Part shown: positions 44,606 to 55,762 of the stretch, piece by piece | How the letters are laid out: each line of letters begins with the position of its first letter | How positions within the stretch are numbered: position 1 is the first letter of the stretch | Origin: Galeopsis tetrahit | Taxonomy: Eukaryota > Streptophyta > Magnoliopsida > Lamiales > Lamiaceae | Assembly: GCA_963675135.1 (NCBI GenBank) | Contig: OY776120.1 | Span: 19,682,001-19,746,000 of the forward strand | Direction: 5' to 3' | DNA: 64,000 bases | Translations under genes and position numbers: made by a program | Notes under the pieces: model-generated | What the model saw: the letters and a program-made list of their open reading frames with translations, nothing else | Database searches by the model: none | Told to the model about the DNA's origin: nothing

Positions 44606-45280
44606 GCCCCCACCCCCACGTTGGCTGCTGCCGCCCAGTCGCCGCCGGCCCCCCACCACGGTCGCCGCCCATCTGCATCAAGCTCCGCTGCTTCGCCATG
44701 GCCGCCGGGGAAGACGAAGGCCGTCGCCGTGGCTTACCGTCACTGCTGTGCTTTTCTCCGACGAAGATGGTGGGCCTTCGCCATGGCCGACGAGCCTCCA
44801 TCGCCTTGAACTTTGGCGGCGAACCTTCGCCATGGCTATTGAGTCTCCATGGCCGCCGAGCCTCCATCGCCGCCGCCGCTGCTTCGCCATGGCTGTCGAG
44901 CCTCCATCACCGCCGTCAGAAGTTTTGGAGACGAGAATCCCTAAAACACAATTATCCAGCCACCTCGACTAGTTCTTGCACTAGAGTTGAAGGATAAGTT
45001 GGATAAAGTAATACTAAGAGTCGTTTTGAAATTCAAATTGCATCCTTGATAGAGAAGGCTTGATGGGACATCTGCAAAAATCAAAGAATGTGTAAGGGCA
45101 TCTCCAATGGGGGTAGAAATACCATGTGGATTGCTACTCAAAACTTAAATTAAGGGTAGAAGGGGTTGGGGGAGAGATATGGGGAGGAGAGAGAAGAAAT
45201 GGGGTAGAAGAACTTCTACCCCATTTCAAGTGGTCCCAACAATTTTTTTCTTATTTTTTTTATAATTTATATTTTCATTG
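44606..45280. other. GC-rich island and AT-rich flank up to the CACTA element
   Basis: 44606-44960 repeats the phrase CCATGGC.G.CGAGCCTCCATC about five times. The ORFs on both strands follow from composition and are not credible genes. At about 45095 the phrase GGGCATCTCCAATGGGGG resembles the end of a Harbinger/Tourist-type MITE, but a partner end was not identified. Confidence 0.4.
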
Positions 45281-45292
45281 CACTACAAAATA

Positions 45293-45575
45293 ATGCTCAA
45301 ATAACGAGGGGAATTGGCGAGGGGTATTTCACCCTTGCTATTTGGCGAGGGATTTAAAGAGGGGAATAAATAACGAGGGATTTGGCGAGGGGCGGAATCA
45401 CACTCGCTATTTAGCGAGTGGAAAAAGATGCCCTCGCCAATTGGCGAGGGATTTGGCGACGGCGTGTTGTGCACTCGCTCATTGGCGAGTGCATTGTGGC
45501 CCTCGGAAAATGGCGACGGTTCCCCACTCGCTAATTGGCGAGGGGGGTGGGGCCCTCGTAATTGCCCTCGCCTAT
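45293..45575. repeat. Left subterminal repeats of the CACTA element
   Basis: Over a dozen copies of (T)GGCGAGGG/GGCGAGTG/GGCGACGG in both orientations, often in ATTTGGCGAGGG or CCCTCGCCAATT context. In CACTA elements such arrays bind the TNP1-type protein. Confidence 0.85.
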
Positions 45576-46187
45576 TTCCCAATTAAAACCCTCTCCTTCT
45601 TCCCCAAATTCGTACAGCCTCCTTCACCCCCAAAAAAAGAAAACAGCCGCGAGTTTCCTTCCACCGCGCCACCGCCGCTGCCGGAGCTACCGATCGAGAC
45701 AAATTTTTGGATATTTCTGTTCTACACTTCGAGGGGTTCATTTCTACGGTAAATTTATGCGTTTTTATTGATTAAATTAAAAGTTGTATATATATATATG
45801 TTTGTATTATATTATATATGTATATATATATATATATATGAATGTATATAGTTTTGTTGTGTAATATTAGGATTGTAATTATGTTAGAAAAATATGTATA
45901 ATGTTTATTAGGATTAATTAAGAATATTAATTGTTAATTGATGAAAGTTATAAAAATTGTTAATTGTTATGAATTAATGTGTTAATATAATTATTGTTAT
46001 ATATATATGTTTTATATATGCATGTATATATATGTGTTAATTATTAATTGGTACGGTGTGTTAATTGTTATGCATGAATGTGTTAATTAATTGGGAGAAT
46101 TAATTTTATAATTAATTGTTGGAAATAAGTGAAATTAAATCGATGTTGGAGGCCGGGATGAGTTGTTTGTTTGTTGTAGATTGTGCG

Positions 46188-46221
46188 TTCCGACTTGAGT
46201 AATTTTACTCGAGTCGGAAAT
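46188..46221. repeat. Short hairpin in the CACTA element
   Basis: TTCCGACTTGAGTA pairs with TACTCGAGTCGGAA around a short loop; one mismatch. It lies in the presumed intron before the TNP2 exon. Confidence 0.6.
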
Positions 46222-46343
46222 GGATGCACTAGGAACCTAAATATTTGGTGATACGATAGATTTAGATGAAACTCTGCCGAAATTTTTAAAAATATATATA
46301 TAAACTATATATATTTACAAGTTTATTTCCGATCTTTCTGCAG

Positions 46344-46999
46344 GTCCGTCTGGTCACGTTCTTACATACTCAGGGTATTACGTGAACGGGTACAAATTTC
46401 ACACTATGGCTTATGGTGCATCTAGAGCAACATCAAACAGTGGGGTTTGTATCAAGGGAAAAAACTATGATGCAGATGAAGAGGATTTCTACGGGAATCT
46501 CGAGGAAGTAGTCGAATTGGACTACCAGGGGTACCACGAGAAGAAAGTGGTTTTGTTCAAGTGTCAGTGGTTTGATAACTCAGCCAGTGGTACAAAAATT
46601 GATCCTAACTACAAGCTTGTGGATATTCATCAAAGGCGACGATACGGTCGGTACGATCCATTAATACTAGCAAGTCAAGCCACCCAAGTCTACTATTGTT
46701 CGTACCCTGGGCCCCGTACTGATTGGATAACTGTATGCAAAATCAAGCCGAGATCCTTCTTGGACGCACAACAGTCATCCACTACTGACGATGAAGCAGA
46801 TGTTCCCGCGTTCCAAGAGGAAAGCATAGAACATCAAATGATTGTGCAAGTAGATGATGATCCTGTTATATTAACTGATACCACCGGTACATTGATGGAC
46901 GTAGCCGGAGACGAAGAACCAGAAGAAGAAGAGGAAGAAGAACAAGAACAAGAAGATGAGGATGAAGATGAAGAAGATGATGAAGAAGAATATTACTAG
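46344..46999 (+). pseudogene. TNP2-type transposase remnant, C-terminal DUF4216 exon
   Basis: It follows an acceptor (TTTCTGCAG|GTCCGT) and is open for 218 codons to TAG at 46997. YYVNGYKFHTMAYGASRATSN, VVLFKCQWFD, RRRYGRYDPLILASQATQVYY and a highly acidic Glu/Asp tail match the DUF4216 region that ends plant CACTA TNP2 transposases. The upstream exons with the catalytic core are missing; only about 600 bp of AT-rich DNA separates it from the 5' leader. It could still be spliced to that leader and make a short protein without transposase activity. Confidence 0.75.
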
Positions 47000-47158
47000 A
47001 GTGTTCATGTATATGTTATATTATATAAAGAATGTTGATTATGACTCGGTTTCAGTGTTCTTAATGCATGTTTATGATTCAGTTTGAGTGTTCATAGATG
47101 TTATTATATCAAGAATGTTAATTTATTAATTGTTATATTTTAATATTTATTTTTACAG

Positions 47159-48870
47159 ATGAGTGGATATGGGGGTCATGGACAGCGTTCTGGTGGACAT
47201 GGTTCTGGTAGTCAGGGTTCTGGTGATTCGGGTGGTAGAGGTAGAGGTAGAGGTAGAGGTATAGGTAGAGGTAGAGGTGAGACGCCGCCTGTACATATAC
47301 CACATCATCCGGGTTTCTATTTGCCAGATATGACTGGGATCGTCCAGATGCCCCAGATGCAGGGATCGACCCCCTATCCGTACTACACACGGGTCCCCCA
47401 GATGCCCCACATGTATCCAGCGCAGGAGGATCCACCGATACCCGACCCAGTCGGACGTGCGTCTGTCGAGACAGCGGCCAGCCAGTCGACAGACGCACAC
47501 GATAGTCGTATTCGTCTTACGATCTATCGTGGATCGTAAGTATTACATATCTTATAATTTTCATTATAATGAAATACATAATTATTCATTTTCAAATTAA
47601 TTATGTGTAACAACAGGTTGATGCCTTCGGGTCTAATCTCGACCACCATCAGACATATCATGTACCGGAATATGGAGGCTGGCGCACACACATTCGGCTT
47701 GGTATCCCCAGGTGTACTTCAACGGTGGTGGGATACATTCCAGGTATAATTTAATGATGTGTAACATATCTATTCATTCACATCTTGTTATAATTAATAA
47801 AAAAAATTTGGCAGAATGAGGTTACGTGGGATCCAGAGATTACTGACACTGCATTAGTGTACAAGCTCTTTCTTGAGAGAGCAGCAAATCGATACAGTGA
47901 CATGTTGAACCACTACAAGGGATTGTGGGAGCATGAGAAGAAGAAGCCGAATTGGGACAACGGTGTCTGGGAGCACTTGGTTCGCCACTGGAATGATCCG
48001 GACACAATTAAGAAGAGTGAGCAGTGTCGGAAGAACCGTCTATCAGAGCCTGGAGGCCCGGGTACCGGTTTTGCTAGACATAAAGGGGGATCTCGTGGGG
48101 CAGCCGAGGTGGCCAGACGGATTGTAAGTATTTATGTTCAATTATATAAGTAATTAATTTGAGTTCATTTTAATTAATTTAATTTTATGTTCTTCAAAAT
48201 ATAGGAGGAGAGGACGGGACGACCAGCGTATGACTGGGAGATTATCGAATATTACCACCGTTACAATAACGGAACGTACACATACGGGCATATAGGTGAT
48301 ATTCTGGTAAGTGTATACATATATTATATTAAATATAATATTTAATTGTATTGACATGTATATTAACCAAATTTTTTGTATGCACAAATAGGATCAGGTG
48401 CAAGAGGAATTGTCACATCTCACCCAGCCGTCATCTGATCATGATCCTTCAGATGATGGTTCCAGTAGCCAGACCCCACCCTTACCGGAAATGTCTGAGT
48501 TGTACGTGAAGAAAGTTGGAAGATCTCACGGTCGCGTGAAGGGTCTTGGGCAACTAGGAAAGAACAGACGTGTCACTTCTGGTCCTGGTGAGACATCTTC
48601 CGGTACGTCGTTTGGACGATTTAGTCAGGCCGACATCGACAGTGCTCTTTTGGAAGAGCGGAGGGCTAGTGAAGAGAGAGAGAGCGTCTCATACGTGAAG
48701 AACTGCAGCAATCAGTCACTCAGACGGAGGAGCGCTTACGCCAAGAGTTTGCTGCTCAGATGGCATCACAGATGGCATCAATGATGAGACAGTTCAGAAG
48801 GGGGTCGGGTAACGGGAACGGGGATGATGATGATGATGGTGATGATGACGCTGATGAGGATGGTCGATGA
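47159..48870 (+). CDS. TNP1-type CACTA accessory protein (Ptta/En/Spm family), 5 exons
   Basis: Exons 47159-47535, 47617-47743, 47815-48123, 48205-48306, 48392-48870, all with GT-AG introns of 71-85 bases and matching phases. The ATG directly follows an acceptor (TTTTACAG|ATG). The N-terminus is Gly/Arg/Ser-rich (GGRGRGRGRG), then Pro-rich. The middle (LQRWWDTFQ-NEVTWDPEITDTALVYKLFLERAANRYSD..., KKSEQCRKNRLSEPGG) matches the plant transposase family Ptta/En/Spm. The C-terminus is a Glu/Gln-rich helix and an Asp tail, but in a shifted frame: the GA run at 48674-48684 appears to hold one extra GA, so the direct frame ends at 48782. In relatives this protein binds subterminal repeats and aids TNP2. 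Confidence 0.75.
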
Positions 48871-49449
48871 TTGATACATTTTAAGTTATGTTGTCTTGTT
48901 GGATTTTAAAAAATTGATGAAGTTGTTTGGGATTTTTTTTTGTTATGTTGTGTACTTGAATTGAAGTGAACGTACGAGACAATGTTTTATTTTATATGGT
49001 TTTAATTCATATATATTGCTTGTGTGTGATTAATAATTAAGTATTGATCTAATATATAAATGAATTGAGTTAATAGCATATAGTTGTTAAATTAAATTTA
49101 GTAATGAAGGGCTTTTGTTAAATTAATTAAGTATTGAGTTAATATATAAATTAATTGAGTTAGTAATCTATTCAATTAATTGACTTAATTAATAATAAAA
49201 GAATAAATTTGAGTTAATACATACATAAGTATAAATTATTAAATTTAGTATTAATGAAGGGATTTGTTAAATAAATTGAGTTAATTAATATATATATATA
49301 TATATAAGTGTAAGTTATTAAATTTAGTAATGAGGGGTTTGTAAAAGAATAACATATAGTTGGTAATTTATTAAATTAATTGAGTTAAAGAATAAAAACA
49401 GAAATTAAAAGGGATAAATATATAATGCATTTGAAATATTACGACTAAA

Positions 49450-49632
49450 GCTCCTAGCCTAATTGGCACACGGGGGCGCATAAACTCTTCAGAATCCGGG
49501 AGGTCGCGAGTTCGACCCCCCATGCGCGCGCCCAGGTGCGAAAAATAGGAATAAAGGGTGGCCTGGTGGTGAGGGGTAAGGGTAGTGGCCTTAGAGACCT
49601 GGGTTCGAAACCCAGGTCTGTTTTTTTTTTAA
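49450..49632 (+). mobile_element. tRNA-derived SINE-like unit(s) with Pol III promoter boxes
   Basis: Two tRNA-like modules in tandem. The first (about 49450-49530) has an A-box-like TAGCCTAATTGG and B-box-like GAGTTCGACCCC. The second (about 49555-49620) has TGGCCTGGTGGT and a perfect B box GGGTTCGAAACCC, then a run of T that could terminate Pol III. Neither folds as an obvious functional tRNA. It lies beside the right subterminal repeats of the CACTA element; no TSD was identified. Confidence 0.55.
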
Positions 49633-49985
49633 ATCTCGCGAATTGGCGAGGGGCGTCGCGCTCGGAAAAAGGCGACGGGATTTGCCCTCGGGAATTGGCG
49701 AGGGTTATGACTCTCGCGACTGGGCGACGGGATTCACTCTCGCTATTTGGCGACGGCACGCGCCCTCGCCAATTCGCGAGTGGGTATGGCCCTCGCCAAT
49801 TCGCGAGTGTGTTTGGCCCTCGCCAATTAGCGAGTGTGTTTGGCCCTCGCCAATTTGCCCTCGGGATTTGGCGAGGGCACCCTCGCCAATAAATTTGCGA
49901 GGAGCAATTAGGCGACGGCGACTGCCCCTCGCCTATGCTGTCGCCAAATTGCTTAGCGAGGGCTTTACCCTCGCCAAAACCCTCT
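49633..49985. repeat. Right subterminal repeats of the CACTA element
   Basis: Dense CTCGCCAATT/GGCGAGGG/GGCGACGG words, mirror image of the left array, ending 20-odd bases before the right TIR. A direct near-repeat of GCCAATTCGCGAGTGTG recurs at 49770-49850. Confidence 0.85.
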
Positions 49986-50009
49986 CCATATGGATGGTTT
50001 TTTGTAGTT

Positions 50010-50879
50010 TTGTATTTACAATTAATGTATTTTTTATGTTGAATTCATGAAGAATTTACAAAGCCAGTGGTATATTTTGAATGATTGACAAACCAAATAG
50101 CAACATGTTTGGTACAAACAATATTTATGTTATATAATAAATAATTTTGGGGTCAAGAATGTAGCTAATATTCATAAATTAAATAAATTTTGCTATAAAC
50201 AATATTTATGAAAAATATTTGTTATAAATGAATAAGGGTAAAATACTCAAAATTACATTTTTTTTTTAAAGTGACACTTATTTTAAAAATAATTAAAAAA
50301 ATTAAAGTAACATTTATTTAAAAAAAATAGAGGGAGTATAAATTATACTCATACTTAAATTATAAAATAAAAATAATGAATGAAAGAAAAAACGTGAAGA
50401 GAAAAATATATATAATTGGAGAGTGGGATCCACTTTTAAGGTACATTGCATTGGAAGGGGTAGAAATTTTTTGAGATAGGAGTAGAAAACTTTTGAGGTG
50501 ACACACATCTGACAAACTTAAAACCCAAAATTCATCACTAGCCCTAAGGAGAGAGGAGAGAGAAGAAGATGAGACGTGTTGAGAGAAGAGAAGAGGGGTG
50601 GATGAGTTGTTTAATAAGGGCAATTTGGGTTTTTCAGGTTGAATTTGACACCTAATGTCAATTTTTTAAGAAAATGGCACCTACGTAGAGTGGGGAGGGT
50701 GAAAATGACACCTAAGAAGAAATAAACTCTTATATAAATCAGAATGTTTGTAGAGTTACAGACTTACAGTAACAGAGGCATGAGTGGTGCCCCCAAACAT
50801 TCAAATGTAGAAATTTCAGTTGTTTCATTGTTTTTCCCTTCAGCAACCCAATATCATTCTCGAGTTTGAAATCCATTCG
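50010..50879. other. Intergenic, repeat-like, no gene seen
   Basis: AT-rich DNA with an unpaired Stowaway-like end (AGAGGGAGTATA, about 50329) and TGACACCTA-type phrases at 50645-50720 that may be degraded TIRs. Sequence 50755-50879 is probably the 3' non-coding part of the adjacent minus-strand LINE fragment. Confidence 0.35.
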
Positions 50880-51239
50880 TTAAACGTGTATCTCCGCCAT
50901 GATCTTTTCACAACTCAATTCCTCGTTTTTGAATATTTTTGCGCTTCTCCATTTCCAGAACGTCCACGCAATGCCGTTCCAAATTCCAACTGCTGCTACC
51001 CGTCCTTTTTTGCTTCTAAACAGTCGGATGTGGCTAATTAGGTTCGACAGTGGGCTGGAGTGTATCACCATCGACAACCCCAACCATTTATAGCACTTCA
51101 TCCATATGTTGTAAGCAAATGAGCATTCGAAAAAACAGTGGTTCGCCGGTTCTACTAACTCGTCACAGAAAATGCAGTGCGGATCCGAGGTCGGCGGCAT
51201 CACGTTGTGTTTCCTCAAATTTTTCTTTGTTGGCAACCT
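50880..51239 (-). pseudogene. LINE reverse-transcriptase zinc-binding domain, distal half
   Basis: The minus-strand frame from the edge of element F reads LPTKKNLRKHNVMPP, then the zf-RVT cysteines (CIFC ... NHCFFEC) and FAYNIWMKCYKWLG, and ends at a stop at 50880. It continues the peptide WRLIWDR encoded at 55763-56009 exactly across element F. This domain closes the RT ORF of plant L1-type LINEs. Confidence 0.8.
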
Positions 51240-51704
51240 TGTTGTATGTTGTGGGTAATGGAGTTAATGATAGGTTAGGCACACCGAAAAACGATGTTAT
51301 CTTTAAAGGTATTAATTCCTCCCACGCGGGGGTAAATGGTTCTCACAAGAAATTAACCTTCCAGGATACAAAACCTATTCCAGAAAAACTCGATAGTTAC
51401 ACTCTATCGAATTTTAGAAGCAGAAATCGCAAGTGTATAAATAAACTAATTTAAAATAATATAAGACTCAAATCCTAACATATAGAAAGACTCTCACTAC
51501 TCACTTCATATTTTTCAACTCTCCACACCTTTGAGTATTTATAGATACTCAAGAGTTGCACCGAAAGGTTGCAACTTCACCGAAGAATCACATTGTCAAA
51601 GGGTTGCATCTTTCACTCACTGAAAGATTGCAACTTCACCGAAAGGTTATGTCCTTACACAAAGAGCTCTCTATATTATATTATGTAAATATAAATATAC
51701 AACA
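51240..51704 (-). repeat. LTR of element F (3' LTR in element orientation)
   Basis: Begins TGTTGTATG and ends ATACAACA. On the minus strand it holds CTATAAATACTC (about 51535-51547), a promoter TATA. Repeated CACCGAAAGGTTGCAAC blocks lie at 51560-51650. Confidence 0.9.
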
Positions 51705-51716
51705 ATCCCCCACTAT
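51705..51716 (-). other. Polypurine tract of element F
   Basis: Minus-strand ATAGTGGGGGAT lies directly before the LTR start TGTTGTAT. Confidence 0.75.
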
Positions 51717-53708
51717 TTACATATATAATATATAATAAAAATAATAAATAATAAAATAATCACACTTACTTTACGCAACGAATGGCCATGAAGTGGACCA
51801 AGCCTTAAACTTATGGTTGAACATGAAACTCTGTGGAATCATGTTCTCGTCACGTATGATTTCTTACTTCTTAAATTTTGGCAGCACCAATTCGTAATGG
51901 GCCTTGTGCTTATCCTGGTCTTGCAAGTACTCTAGGATCTTACCGACATAATCCTTAAGAAGCGGCCTCTCACTTCTCTACTTGCATAGGTAGACTCATC
52001 ACGAATGTCCACAACGCATTCCACGGAGCTATGAGTCTATTAAGGATTTTTTAGAATCCAACCTTAACTTGTTGTGGTAATAGAAAGTGCACAGGTCAGA
52101 TACGGAGCTTTCGAAATAGAAATAGTCTTACCCCCACTATTTCCACGCTATGTGCACTTTGAAATGTATCTCAGTTTCCATTTCGCCGATGTCTAATATT
52201 GAATTGCCTTTACAAACTCAATTCTTAAGGTGCCAATTTTTTACTTGTACCTTAAGAAGATGGAGTAGGTTTCAATAAGACATCTTATTTAATCGGTAAT
52301 AGCTCCATATCTCTTACGACCTTTTTGATTTTATCTCCCAATAAAAAATTTGTTCACAAATCTGCTAGCATTTAATTCGTATGGAGATACTCAAGTATGA
52401 CCTTCTTCTCTTTGACCATACTTTCAATATTTCATCATACTTTTAGTATGATTATTATATCTTCGAATGCTACACAGTTTGCATTTTAAAATAAAATTCA
52501 CCCTTAACTCTTTAATAATTCCTCAATGAATTATACGAATTAATATCTTTTGAATTAATTCTGAATCACAATTTGCACTATCCAGCAAATGTGTATCACC
52601 ATTATCCTTCTTGATCCTAATCAAACCTTAGTTCAATATGCACAATCAAGATTCACCATTATGGAGTAATATTTATAATATCTCACATATTATTAAATAA
52701 ATTAAACTCACATTTTTCGATCCAAAATTCAACTATTTTGACTGAAGTAAGATTTGGCTAAACCAAACTCATACTCCTACATACAGTCTCAATCTTCAAA
52801 TCAATTAGGCCTCTGTGGGCACTCTTAAAATTTTGAATTGAAATTCCTTAATGAATTAAATTCAAAACACAATTACCTTTCAGACTTATTTTGAATGGAA
52901 TGAGAATGCTGATGAAATCCATATCACGCCTATATTCTTTCCAATTCCAGCGCTTCACATTCCAATTTACATGTCTTACCAATGTCCTACCATCGCTTGG
53001 AATGGGAGCATTCTCCATTTGAATTTGAACCATTACGTCGTATTGCAATCAGCCGTTCTACCGCTTCTAATTGCGCGGTAAGTGCAAGCTAAAATTCTTC
53101 TTCTTCATTTCCTTTTTAATTTGGAATGGTAATCCTCGAATTTGTTGTTGCGGTCTCTCATCGCAGCGTCCTTGTCCCGTGAAATGATCACATTCCGTTG
53201 TTTCAAATTTAGAATCATCTGTTTCTCCATCATTGAATTCAGGGGTGATCTTGTTTGTTCAATTTTTAAGCCCCCGCCTTTTCTGTTTCTCAGGTTTGCA
53301 GGAACTTACCATCCTTCAGGGTAGATTTTGATTTCTATTTGAATTGCAGTTTCAGAAATTGAATTTCCAAATAAGAAGAATTCATGGTTTAAATTAAATG
53401 CCATTTGGCTATCTCTCTCATCGTTGGCAATTGAGAGCATAATTCCTTCAATTTGATGTTCCCCTTTTTGGTGGAAGACCGAAATCAATCTCGGCTAATT
53501 CAATCCAAAGGTAACACAAAATAATAATTAATTCTGCATAATTATCAACTACAGAAAATAAATATATAAATTAACTTTTCTTTAATATTTTGGAATTAAT
53601 TAATCTTCCCTGTATTTTGGCGTGTTTAGCCCTTCTGGTTTGTCTCCATCATGCAATCGTGCCTTCACCAAACATCGACTCCATTGCGAAACTTAATACC
53701 TTTAAAAC
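51717..53708 (-). other. Internal region of element F, no recognisable coding
   Basis: About 2 kb of AT-rich sequence with only short ORFs (longest about 66 codons). Near the right LTR the expected primer-binding site on the minus strand reads GTTTTAAAGGTATT, which is not the initiator-Met type. Confidence 0.5.
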
Positions 53709-55762
53709 TGTTGTATGTTGTGGGTAATGGAGTTAATGATAGGTTAGGCACACCGAAAAACGATATTATCTTTACAGGTATTAATTCCTCCCACACGGGT
53801 GTAAATGGTTCTTACAAGAAATTAACCTTCCAGGATACAAAACCTATTCCAGAAAAACTCGATAGTTACACTCTATCGAATTTCAGAAGCAGAAATCGCA
53901 AGTGTATAAATAAACTAATTTAAAATAATATAAGACTCAAATCCTAACATATAGAGAGACTCTCACTACTCACTTCATATTTTTCAACTCTCCACGCCTT
54001 TGAGTATTTATAGATACTCAAGAGTTGCACCGAAAGGTTGCAACTTCACCGAAGAGTCACATTGTCAAAGGGTTGCATCTTTCACTCACTGAAAGATTGC
54101 AACTTCACCGAAAGGTTATATCCTTTCACAAAGATCTCTATTGTTGGTCCTTGGTGGAGTATAACACAAGTGTATGGGGGGAATGCACTTGTGTATGCAA
54201 ATTCTTTTCTTTTTAACAAGCCTGAATGAGAACTTTGATAGATACTTGTCCTACTGATTACTATTAAGTGATCAGTTGACTAAATATCTAAAAGAGTTGC
54301 TAAGTGCGGAATGTGGTTGGCCTTTGACTCAAAGAAATACTCCAAGTTGATTTCTGAAAAACACAGTTATCAGGGACTTTGTCCAAAACAGTTTTTCTTA
54401 ACTGACTGAGTTTTGATCTTTGAAATAGATTGAGTGCAGGTGTAAGAATGAATGCAGTAAGTAAATGGCACACAATTTATAGTGGTTCAGAGACTCAAGC
54501 TCCTACATTCCCTTTCCCTGATTGAACAGGATAATTCCTTCACAATGGAATTAGCTTGTTTTATAGTGCTAAGGTGCACTGATCAACAACACTCTCTTAG
54601 TGCTTTTATCCCTAGGATAATCTGAGTCCTAGTGCTCAATCTCTCTGAGTTAAGACTGTGTTTCACAATAACAGTCCTTAACTCCTCACTTCTACAACAA
54701 ACTCTCTCTTCACTTAATGAGATAAGTGTTTGAGGTTTGGTTCCAACTAGTAGAGATATCCTTTACAATAAGAACAGTGTAAAGGCTTAGGATATCTCAA
54801 TGCTAAGCTTTGGATGTTTTACAAAGATTGGCTTAGCTAATTGAAGTGATTCAGGAAACTTGGGATTCTTAAGAACAACTTTGGTTTCCTTTGATTGCTT
54901 GATGATAGTTTGATAGTTTGTAGTTGGATATCTGAATCCTTTGATCACTTCAGTATTTATAGGCAAATTTGACCAGTTAGCCGTTGGAGGGATAACAATT
55001 AAAACTTGTCTATTTGCAGCACCATTGAAACGGTTATGAAGCTTGGCATCCTTTTATCCACTGTGTAAAAGCTTCTTCAATGGTTTCTTGAATGAATGTG
55101 TTGACTTCTGAAAAATGCGGCTGAGATGACTTGTGTCAGGTTCCAAATATGCACATTTCCCAAGGTTGATTTGTGGCAAACTCTACAGTCAACCAACGGT
55201 CAGATGCGACAACTTCCCTGAACATTCCTGCTGCAACTTTAGAATGCTCCAACATTCATTCAATGCTTCTATCTTTAATGCTCTAAGTCTTCAATGCTTG
55301 GTTCAGGCATGATTGACAATAAATGCTTCATTGAATGTGTCTTCTTGTGAATATAGCGTTCAATGCACTTGATCATTGGCGTTTTGATTGATCTGATGCA
55401 GTTCTTATCAGTGTAACAGTCTTTGCTTTATCATTCTTTGATCCTTTCAGCCATATTGTCCACTCAGTGAGCTTGTCTTGTAAGAACTCAACAACTTTGG
55501 CCTAGAGACTTAATACTTATCAAGCTGCCTAACATTTCAGCTTTGGACAACTATCCTGAACTATGAATCTCACAACATTTCTGAGATTTTAGACTTAAGC
55601 ATTTCTACACTGACTCAAGTATCCTGAGACAACTAATCTGATCTCACTTGAGTGTATCTCAACTAATCTGAACATCATCAATCAGGGGTTTTGGTATCTA
55701 AATCAAAATCATTTTATTCCCAACATCTATATATTATATTATGTAAATATAAATATACAACA
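53709..55762 (-). repeat. Second LTR of element F (5' LTR in element orientation), split by the solo LTR
   Basis: 53709-54141 plus 55731-55762 rebuild the same 465 bp as the other copy. The break is the solo LTR 54142-55725 and its TSD TCTAT. Confidence 0.9.
54142..55725 (-). mobile_element. Solo LTR of the Copia C/D family, TSD TCTAT
   Basis: Begins TGTTGGTCCTTGGTGGAG and ends ATTTTATTCCCAACA (plus strand), the reverse complement of D's 5' LTR ends. It is 1,584 bp, flanked by TCTAT at 54137-54141 and 55726-55730. No internal region is present, as after LTR-LTR recombination. Minus-strand TATAAATA is at 54954-54961, and TATAAAA lies near 54560. Confidence 0.9.

Larger units (their letters stand above)
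45281..50009 (+). mobile_element. Complete CACTA (En/Spm) element, 3-bp TSD TTG
   Basis: The left end CACTACAAAATAATGC and right end GGTTTTTTGTAGTT (one mismatch to TTTTTTGTAGTG at the last base) are flanked by TTG at 45278-45280 and 50010-50012. Dense subterminal repeats of GGCGAGGG type fill both ends. The interior has a GC-rich 5' leader with a donor-like ACG|GTAAAT near 45748, a TNP2 C-terminal remnant and a TNP1-type gene. The length is 4,729 bp. No transposase catalytic domain is present, so it is non-autonomous. Confidence 0.9.
51240..55762 (-). mobile_element. Small non-autonomous LTR element F, interrupted by a solo LTR
   Basis: Two 465-bp LTRs (51240-51704; 53709-54141 plus 55731-55762) begin TGTTGTAT and end ATACAACA. 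The flanks share ACCT (51236-51239 and 55763-55766), giving a 4-5 bp TSD. A polypurine tract next to the left LTR sets the minus orientation. The interior of about 2.0 kb has no ORF with Copia or gypsy motifs, so it is TRIM/LARD-like. The LTRs differ at about a dozen positions by eye. Confidence 0.85.

Noticed and set aside
44565..44997. ORFs in the second GC-rich island (up to 139 codons)
   Set aside because: Repeats of one CCATGGC-containing phrase keep several frames open; not convincing coding.
46382..46999. Stand-alone host gene with an acidic tail
   Set aside because: Sequence and position match the C-terminal DUF4216 part of a CACTA TNP2 and it lies within the bounded CACTA element.
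49450..49632. Functional tRNA genes
   Set aside because: Box sequences are present, but acceptor and anticodon stems do not form a convincing cloverleaf; SINE-like origin fits better.
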